Assembly (NCBI GenBank): GCA_934247855.1 | Contig: CAKQKA010000026.1 | Location: 1-18,306, forward strand | Source: an uncultured Clostridia bacterium | GTDB lineage: Bacteria; Bacillota; Clostridia; Christensenellales; Borkfalkiaceae | Reading direction: 5' to 3' | DNA length: 18,306 bases | Part shown: positions 13,854-18,306 of the stretch, one piece after another | Numbering within the stretch: position 1 is the stretch's first letter | How the letters are laid out: every line of letters begins with the position of its first letter | The notes under the pieces: model-generated | Told to the model about the DNA's origin: nothing | The model's input: only the letters and a program-made list of their open reading frames with translations | The model's database searches: none | Position numbers and translations under genes: made by a program

Positions 13854-14243
13854 ATGATTTTTAAAATAATAAGTTTTGCGATAGTAACTGCAGTATTGTG
13901 CATCTATTTTAAAAACATAAACAGTGACTTTTTTCTTCTTGTTCTTATATCGGGCGGGGTGGTGATTTCGCTTTTTACGGTAAGTTATCTTTCCGATACT
14001 CTGGATTTTTTTAAAAGTCTTGCGGAATTGACGGGTGTTGATAACGGAATGGTTGTATTGTGTGCTAAAGTTACGCTTATCGGGTTTCTCGTTGAGTTTG
14101 CTTGCGGAACTATTGAAGATTGCGGACTTAAAGGGTTGTCCGATAAAGTTGCGTTTGTCGGACGTCTTGCGATACTCGGAATGAGTATTCCGCTTTTTTC
14201 GTCGCTTATAAAAATGATTACGGTTTTTCTTGATAAACTATGA
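13854..14243 (+). CDS. spoIIIAD: Stage III sporulation protein AD
   Basis: Membrane protein of the SpoIIIA channel, related in fold to SpoIIIAC, 129 residues (133 in Bacillus subtilis). It shows about four hydrophobic stretches: IFKIISFAIVTAVLCIYF, FFLLVLISGGVVISLFTVSYL, a third within VVLCAKVTLIGFLVEFACGTIED, and LAILGMSIPLFSSLIKMITVFL. The segment TLIGFLVEFACGTIEDCGLKGLSDKV is characteristic of the family. It starts eight bases after spoIIIAC, and its stop overlaps the start of spoIIIAE (ATGA). Confidence 0.93.
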   Translation: MIFKIISFAIVTAVLCIYFKNINSDFFLLVLISGGVVISLFTVSYLSDTLDFFKSLAELTGVDNGMVVLCAKVTLIGFLVEFACGTIEDCGLKGLSDKVAFVGRLAILGMSIPLFSSLIKMITVFLDKL

Positions 14244-15469
14244 AACGTCTTTTTATTCAAAGTCGAAAAACTAATAAATTTAAGAGACGGCGGGCGGACA
14301 AGCTGAAATGCTTATTTGCTGTAATTCTCGTTTTATTTGCCGTTTGTATTGTACCGCAAAGTTATGCCAATGCGGCAACCGATTCTGCCGATTCAAGCGA
14401 GAATTATGAGGATGTAATTGACAACTTGATTGATTCGCTCGATTTCGGAGGGGCGGAAGAACTTTATTCGGCGTTTGCGGATGAGATGGTAAATCCCACA
14501 AGTTTTAAAAATGAAGTATTGAATTTGATTCGTGGAAGCGAAAGCCGTGATTTCGGCGATGTGTTATCCTGTTTAGGAGCATTACTTTCGGGCAATATGA
14601 AAGAAATAATGCCGTCAATGCTTATTGTGCTTGTTATTGCGATAATTTCCGGGGTGTTTTCAAGTTTTGACTTAAATACGAAGGGGGTAAAAGATGCTGT
14701 TTTTCTTGCGTGTTATGCCGTCGGTTCGTCAATCGTTTTTTCGGAAACGGCAAAACTTGCGGCAAGATCTCTTTCCTTCATATCCGATATATGCGGGGTG
14801 ATGCAGTCGGTTTATCCGCTTTTTGCAACCGTAAGTTGTTTGTGCGGTGAAAATAATAAAGTTAAAATTTTGACACCGATTTGTGCCTTTATTACGCAGG
14901 GTGTAAATATTTCGGCAGAGCGAATTCTGATTCCCGCGGTTTTGGCGGTTTGTGCGCTTTCATCGGTTGCGTCTTTAAGCGAACGCTCGTCGGTCGCTTT
15001 GACAAGAGATTCGATAATCGACGTTTTTAAATGGGTTATCGGTATAGCTGTTTCGCTGCTGTCTGTGTTTACAGCTGTGTCCGGTGTCGGTGGTGTCGTA
15101 CGCGACGGAATATCTTTAAAGACTTTAAAATATGCTGTGGGAAATACCGTTCCGATTATCGGCGGTTTCGCAAAAGAGGGAGTTGAAGTTGTCGTTTCTG
15201 CGGCACAGGTAATCAAGAGCGGCGTAGGCGCCGTATTTTTGTCGGTTCTTGCCGTTGTATTTGCAAGTATGTTAATACGCTTGCTTTGTTACTCTTTAAT
15301 GCTGAGCGTATTGAATGCGTTGTGCTCGTCTTTTGCCGAACGAAGATATTGCGATATGATAGTCGGATACAAGAAAACCGTGTCGCTTATAGTGGTTGTG
15401 TTTGTCGCGGTGACTATACTGTTTTTTACAACCTGTTATACGCTTTTATTCTTGCAGGTAGGTATGTAG
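14240..15469 (+). CDS. spoIIIAE: Stage III sporulation protein AE
   Basis: Largest membrane component of the mother-cell channel, 409 residues (399 in Bacillus subtilis). The N-terminus looks like a signal peptide with an unusually long basic region (about 22 residues rich in Lys and Arg), a hydrophobic core (LFAVILVLFAVCIV) and a probable cleavage site near SYANA. A soluble stretch with acidic residues follows, then multiple membrane segments (for example MLIVLVIAIISGVFSSF, ILIPAVLAVCALSSVASL, VIGIAVSLLSVFTAVSG, FLSVLAVVFASMLIRLL, LIVVVFVAVTILFFTTCYTLLFL). The family-typical GVGAVFLSVLAVV and RDGISLKTLKYAVGNTVPIIGG are present. It overlaps spoIIIAD by four bases. Confidence 0.94.
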   Translation: MKRLFIQSRKTNKFKRRRADKLKCLFAVILVLFAVCIVPQSYANAATDSADSSENYEDVIDNLIDSLDFGGAEELYSAFADEMVNPTSFKNEVLNLIRGSESRDFGDVLSCLGALLSGNMKEIMPSMLIVLVIAIISGVFSSFDLNTKGVKDAVFLACYAVGSSIVFSETAKLAARSLSFISDICGVMQSVYPLFATVSCLCGENNKVKILTPICAFITQGVNISAERILIPAVLAVCALSSVASLSERSSVALTRDSIIDVFKWVIGIAVSLLSVFTAVSGVGGVVRDGISLKTLKYAVGNTVPIIGGFAKEGVEVVVSAAQVIKSGVGAVFLSVLAVVFASMLIRLLCYSLMLSVLNALCSSFAERRYCDMIVGYKKTVSLIVVVFVAVTILFFTTCYTLLFLQVGM

Positions 15470-15475
15470 ATTATT

Positions 15476-15955
15476 ATGTTTAAAGTATGGATCATTGCTT
15501 TAATATGTTTTTCGACGTTCGGGTGCCTGAGTAAGGCGATATTGCCAGATGGCAAAACGAGCAAAATTACGGCGTTTGTATTTTCAGTCGTTCTTTTAAT
15601 TTGTTCTATCAACCCCGTTTTGTCGTTGTTTTCAGAAACCAAAAATGTTGATATTATATATTTTTCCGATAGCGATCTGAATGACAGGACGGAAAATTTT
15701 CAAGCAGAATTTGCCGAAAGATATTGTTTCTTGGCAATCAAACGAGAGCTTTCAATGCGTAAAATCAGGCTGCAAGACGCTGCTATCGAGATGAAAAAAG
15801 TTGACGGTAAGTATAAAATAAAAATAATTAAAATAAAGCTTGCAGATCTGGAATACTACGGAGATGAGAAGAATATAAATATAACGTCCATAACGAAAGA
15901 CGTCGTTACCGGGTTTGCTAAGCTGAGCAGTGAGGATGTCGTTATTTATGAATAA
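15476..15955 (+). CDS. spoIIIAF: Stage III sporulation protein AF
   Basis: Mother-cell membrane protein with a ring-building-type extracytoplasmic domain. It is 159 residues, clearly shorter than the 206 of Bacillus subtilis. Two N-terminal membrane segments (WIIALICFSTFGCLSKAIL and ITAFVFSVVLLICSINPVL) flank the conserved LPDGKTSK turn. The rest is a small soluble domain ending in IKLADLEYYGDEKNINITSITKDVVTGFAKLS. The gene starts six bases after spoIIIAE and overlaps the spoIIIAG start by eight bases. Confidence 0.88.
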   Translation: MFKVWIIALICFSTFGCLSKAILPDGKTSKITAFVFSVVLLICSINPVLSLFSETKNVDIIYFSDSDLNDRTENFQAEFAERYCFLAIKRELSMRKIRLQDAAIEMKKVDGKYKIKIIKIKLADLEYYGDEKNINITSITKDVVTGFAKLSSEDVVIYE

Positions 15956-16427
15956 TAAAAAATCGTTTAAGGATTTATTGAAAAAAGTAAAACCCGAATA
16001 TCTTATGATTGCCGCCGCGGCGATTATCGTTTTAATCCTTTTCGGTTCGTCTTTTGTGAAAACACAAACGGAAAAAGATTACGACGTGAACGATTACGTT
16101 GATATGCTTGAAACAAAGCTCTCCGATCGGCTTTCGGAGCTCGACGGTGCGGGTAAAGTAAATGTTATAATTTCGGTAAAAAGCGGTATGCGCAGCGAGA
16201 TAGCAACCGAAAAACAGGTCGGCGGAATAGGTGAGCGAACGACCGAAACACCCGTGCTTATATCGGGCAAACCGCTTGTTCTCGGCGAGATATATCCTGA
16301 AATATGCGGCGTGATTATAATGGCTAAAGGCGCGGAAAACGTCAAAGTCAGGCTATCCCTTATAATGGCGGCGCAAACTTTTCTTGATGTGTCGAGCGAT
16401 AAAATTCAAGTTCTTCCAATGAGGTAA
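15948..16427 (+). CDS. spoIIIAG: Stage III sporulation protein AG, short form
   Basis: SpoIIIAG builds a large ring in the space between mother cell and forespore. The protein is 159 residues against 229 in Bacillus subtilis. It has one membrane segment (YLMIAAAAIIVLILFGSSFV) and a ring-building motif, KLSDRLSELDGAGKVNVIISVKSG, related to EscJ/PrgK/FliF rings. The C-terminus, GKPLVLGEIYPEICGVIIMAKGAENVKVRLSLIMAAQTFLDVSSDKIQVLPM, is typical. Upstream GTG 15930 and ATG 15936 are in frame, but ATG 15948 matches the usual short charged N-terminus. A GAGGA lies 11 bases before it, and the gene overlaps spoIIIAF as ATGAATAA. The insertion seen in the Bacillus ring domain appears to be smaller here. 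Confidence 0.9.
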   Translation: MNNKKSFKDLLKKVKPEYLMIAAAAIIVLILFGSSFVKTQTEKDYDVNDYVDMLETKLSDRLSELDGAGKVNVIISVKSGMRSEIATEKQVGGIGERTTETPVLISGKPLVLGEIYPEICGVIIMAKGAENVKVRLSLIMAAQTFLDVSSDKIQVLPMR

Positions 16428-16463
16428 AATAACGGTTCAACCGTATAAAAAAGGAGTATAAAA

Positions 16464-16931
16464 ATGTCAAAAAAGAAAAAAATCGTAATTTTGTCGTGCA
16501 TGGTATTACTGCTGGCTGTAACAGCCGTCTGCAACTTTTTGTTGACAAACAAGAGTGACGGTAACACGGTTGCGACCGCTAATTATTTTACGGAATATCG
16601 TACCGAACACACAAAGACCTTGAATGAACAAATTTTGCGTCTCGATGCGATAATATCCGACGCCGATGCGGATTCTCAGGCTAAAGAAGAAGCTCTTCGC
16701 ACAAAACTGCGCCTTAGCGAGATTGTAGAAAAAGAATTGTATCTCGAAAGTATTATAAAAGCCAAAGGGTATAAGAATACTGTCGTTATGATCGGCACCG
16801 ATTCGGAAAATATTACCGTTGTGGTTGAAGATAAGGATTTTACGTCCGACGACGCTGTTTCGATTTATACCGTTCTTGCCGACGAAGTAAAAGCATCGCC
16901 CGAGAACGTAAGAATTTTCCCGCTTTCATAA
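16464..16931 (+). CDS. spoIIIAH: Stage III sporulation protein AH, short form
   Basis: SpoIIIAH is the mother-cell partner that meets forespore SpoIIQ across the intermembrane space. It is 155 residues (218 in Bacillus subtilis). One N-terminal membrane segment follows a lysine-rich start (KKKKIVILSCMVLLLAVTAVCNFLL). A helical region (YFTEYRTEHTKTLNEQILRLDAII through KLRLSEIVEKELYLESIIKAKGY) leads to a small YscJ/FliF-like domain, NTVVMIGTDSENITVVVEDKDFTSDDAVSIYTVLADEV. AAGGAG seven bases upstream is the strongest ribosome-binding site in the operon. It sits after a 36-base gap holding a small hairpin, ACGGT-TCA-ACCGT (16432-16444). No convincing terminator follows. Confidence 0.9.
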   Translation: MSKKKKIVILSCMVLLLAVTAVCNFLLTNKSDGNTVATANYFTEYRTEHTKTLNEQILRLDAIISDADADSQAKEEALRTKLRLSEIVEKELYLESIIKAKGYKNTVVMIGTDSENITVVVEDKDFTSDDAVSIYTVLADEVKASPENVRIFPLS

Positions 16932-17013
16932 GGGGCGATAAAAATATCTTTTGTTTGTAGGGTGAAAAAAAACTCAAAATATTGTTAAAACGCTATCAAA
17001 AAAGGGAATAATA

Positions 17014-17022
17014 TGATATACT
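17014..17022 (+). promoter_or_regulatory. Probable extended -10 promoter for the asp23-like gene
   Basis: TGATATACT is an extended -10 element (TG at 17014-17015, TATACT at 17017-17022) about 55 bases before the start codon. No good -35 lies 17 bases upstream, but extended -10 promoters can do without one. The 146-base gap after spoIIIAH otherwise contains only A-rich DNA and a short, imperfect GGACG/CGTTCC hairpin in the predicted leader. Confidence 0.45.
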
Positions 17023-17077
17023 GTGTTTGCATAAGTATTCAAGGGACGAATGGATGCGTTCCGTTTGGTGGTGACAT

Positions 17078-17422
17078 ATGGCTACAAAGAAGAATAAAAA
17101 CGTTACATCGGGAAAGATTGTTTATAACAGCAGTATTGTAAAGGGAATTGTCGTCCTTGCCGTTTCCGAGGTTGACGGCGTTGCGTCCGATGTGGATCGC
17201 AGCGGAAAAACCGCCTCGAAAGATGAAGTCAAGGTTACTTTCACCGATGGAAAAAACGTCGATGTTGATGTTATCGTGACTGTAAAAGATGGTTTTAATA
17301 TACCGGATGTAGCGTATAATATACAACAAAGCATAAAACATAATGTCGAAACAATGTCGGATTACAAGATCAAGAACGTAGACGTACATGTCGTTGACGT
17401 TGTGTATGGTGACAACGATTAA
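17078..17422 (+). CDS. yqhY: Asp23/Gls24 family envelope stress response protein (YqhY-like)
   Basis: Small cytosolic Asp23/Gls24-family protein of 114 residues. In Bacillus subtilis the gene in this position, yqhY, has been linked to control of acetyl-CoA carboxylase and fatty-acid synthesis. The family signature is visible as GKIVYNSSIVKGIVVLAVSEVDGVA near residues 11-35, followed by VTFTDGKNVDVDVIVTVKDGFNIPDVAYNIQQSIKHNVETMSDYKIKNVDVHVVDVV. GGTGGTGAC before the ATG serves as ribosome-binding site. The order spoIIIA, asp23-like, nusB, folD matches Bacillus except that accB and accC are missing. A hairpin terminator lies downstream. Confidence 0.88.
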   Translation: MATKKNKNVTSGKIVYNSSIVKGIVVLAVSEVDGVASDVDRSGKTASKDEVKVTFTDGKNVDVDVIVTVKDGFNIPDVAYNIQQSIKHNVETMSDYKIKNVDVHVVDVVYGDND

Positions 17423-17476
17423 ACACCGATTGCGTTGCACGTTTGTTGCTTGCGGAGTTTGTGTTTAAAAAATAAA

Positions 17477-17482
17477 TATAAT
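17477..17482 (+). promoter_or_regulatory. Possible -10 element for nusB-folD
   Basis: TATAAT at 17477-17482 would start transcription around 17489, inside the hairpin that follows the asp23-like gene and about 31 bases before the nusB ATG. No convincing -35 is present at the right distance, so it may be chance in an A/T-rich stretch. Confidence 0.3.
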
Positions 17483-17510
17483 AAGCCGCTTATTTACTAT
17501 GCGGCTTTTT
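17483..17510 (+). terminator. Terminator between the asp23-like gene and nusB
   Basis: AAGCCGC (17483-17489) pairs perfectly with GCGGCTT (17501-17507) around an 11-base loop, followed by TTT (a run of five T from 17506). It ends only ten bases before the nusB ATG, so it could also act as an attenuator with partial read-through into nusB-folD. Confidence 0.7.
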
Positions 17511-17519
17511 GGTTTGATT

Positions 17520-17930
17520 ATGAGAAAAGATGCAAGAGAAGCAGTTTTGATTTTACTTTACGGCGATTTGTTTGATGCCGAACGCGACGATACGGAAATA
17601 AGTTTATTCTTACGCGAGAAAAAACTCAACGATTCGGACAAGCTTTTTGCCGATAATCTTTATCGTTCGGTTAAAGAACATGAAGAATTTCTGTTAAATG
17701 CTATATCTGATATTGCTAAAGGTTTTAAACTCAATCGTATTTTCCCGATTGATAAATGTGCCTTGCTTATCGGTATGTGTGAGTTGACATATTTTCCCGA
17801 CGTTCCTAAAATTGTTGCAATCGACGAGGCTGTCAACCTCTCGAAAAAATATTCTACGGAAAAGAGCAGCGATTTTGTAAACGGGATACTTGCCGAATAT
17901 AAAAAACGTATGGAGTGTTCCGAACAATGA
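17520..17930 (+). CDS. nusB: Transcription antitermination factor NusB
   Basis: NusB with NusE (S10) binds boxA RNA and supports antitermination of rRNA operons. The protein is 136 residues, all-helical and of usual length. It starts MRKDAREAVLILLYGDLF, close to the family's RRxAREAALQxLYxxD. Later stretches are IDKCALLIGMCELTYFPDVPKIVAIDEAVNLSKKYSTEKSSDFVNGILAEY, the strongest family signature (the ExVxLAKxYSxxxSxxFVNGVL region). The frame is open to ATG 17499, but that codon lies inside the terminator stem, so 17520 is chosen. No clear Shine-Dalgarno sequence precedes it. Its stop overlaps the folD start (ATGA). Confidence 0.95.
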   Translation: MRKDAREAVLILLYGDLFDAERDDTEISLFLREKKLNDSDKLFADNLYRSVKEHEEFLLNAISDIAKGFKLNRIFPIDKCALLIGMCELTYFPDVPKIVAIDEAVNLSKKYSTEKSSDFVNGILAEYKKRMECSEQ

Positions 17931-18306
17931 GTGTCGTTATAGACGGAAAAGCAACGGCAGCCAAGATAAGAGCAAAAGTAAAAAACGACTGCGATAGGAT
18001 TTTTGACGCATACGGTAAACGCCCGAAATTGGCTATTGTGCTCGTGGGGGATAATCCTGCTTCGCAAATTTATGTTGCGTCCAAAGAGCGTGCTTGCGCC
18101 GAGGTAGGGATGGAATCCGTTGTGGTACGGCTTCCTGAAAATGCCGACCAAAATATAGTTGAAAAAACCGTAAGCGAATTATGTCTTGACGAAACTATAA
18201 ACGGGGTAATGGTGCAACTGCCGCTTCCGAAAACTTTGAACGAAAAACCCGTTCTTGAATTAATACCTTTTGAAAAAGACGTTGACGGATTAACTTCGGC
18301 TAATGC
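17927..18306 (+). CDS. folD: Bifunctional methylenetetrahydrofolate dehydrogenase / cyclohydrolase FolD, 3'-truncated by window edge
   Basis: FolD oxidises 5,10-methylene-tetrahydrofolate to methenyl- and then hydrolyses it to 10-formyl-tetrahydrofolate in the cytosol. The first 126 residues of about 280 are present and the frame is open to the window end. Visible motifs are LVGDNPASQIYVASKERAC (39-57) with the active-site Tyr49 and Lys53, GVMVQLPLP (93-101, usual GxxVQLPLP) and KDVDGLTSAN (117-126). The second half with the NADP-binding Rossmann fold lies beyond the window. The ATG overlaps the nusB stop by four bases, and GGAGTG (17912-17917) lies nine bases upstream, so the two genes are translationally coupled. 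In Bacillus subtilis folD also follows nusB. Confidence 0.96.
   Translation, partial: MSVVIDGKATAAKIRAKVKNDCDRIFDAYGKRPKLAIVLVGDNPASQIYVASKERACAEVGMESVVVRLPENADQNIVEKTVSELCLDETINGVMVQLPLPKTLNEKPVLELIPFEKDVDGLTSAN

Noticed and set aside
16932..16955. Possible terminator after spoIIIAH (GATA-AAAA-TATC followed by TTTT).
   Set aside because: The stem is only four A/T-rich base pairs, too weak to call.
17499..17519. Longer nusB starting at ATG 17499.
   Set aside because: It lies in the loop and stem of a terminator hairpin. MRKDAREA at 17520 is the canonical N-terminus.
17660..18151. Open frame of 163 codons antisense to nusB and folD.
   Set aside because: It covers parts of two well-supported coupled genes and resembles nothing known. 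It is a shadow frame.

Overview
The window looks like chromosome of an anaerobic, endospore-forming Bacillota, most likely a member of class Clostridia from an uncultivated or gut-type lineage. Three things support this: the complete spoIIIAA-AH operon, the Bacillota order spoIIIA - asp23-like - nusB - folD, and an UPF0735-type ACT protein, a family I know from clostridia and bacilli. Base composition is moderately AT-rich. I see no rRNA, tRNA, CRISPR array, intact transposase or phage gene. The first gene (htpG) and the last (folD) run off the window edges.

Layout. 1-1163 (+) is the 3' part of the chaperone gene htpG. It ends in a bidirectional terminator that also serves the convergent minus-strand operon (3880 down to 1232). 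That operon encodes an ACT-domain regulator, aspartate-semialdehyde dehydrogenase (asd) and aspartate kinase (lysC), the first steps of lysine/threonine/methionine synthesis. 4056-4883 (+) is a Cof-type HAD phosphatase whose promoter places the transcript start on the ATG. 4957-6669 (-) is rqcH (NFACT family), a ribosome quality-control factor. 6885-10655 (+) carries tig, clpP and clpX, with an unusual non-coding palindromic block of about 530 bp between tig and clpP. 10821-12191 (+) is a stand-alone dihydrolipoyl dehydrogenase gene.

12300-16931 (+) is the eight-gene spoIIIA operon. It encodes the mother-cell half of the channel joining mother cell and forespore during engulfment: the ATPase AA, the membrane proteins AB-AE, and the ring proteins AF, AG and AH. 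Its genes overlap or nearly abut. 17078-18306 (+) holds an Asp23/Gls24-family protein, nusB and the start of folD. In Bacillus subtilis accB and accC lie between spoIIIAH and this trio; here they are absent.

Much of the window is protein quality control (HtpG, RqcH, trigger factor, ClpP, ClpX). The most unusual part is the nested inverted-repeat block at 8257-8789. Its perfect or near-perfect arms all nest into one long fold, its ends are TACGTATTTCC / GGAAATACGTA, and inside it a short module is repeated in both orientations. It could be a MITE-like non-autonomous element, a large structured RNA, or a decayed palindrome. Secondary points of interest are a candidate operator at the ACT-asd-lysC promoter, a leaderless HAD gene, two nearly identical promoters, and an aspartate kinase with a shortened, divergent regulatory region.
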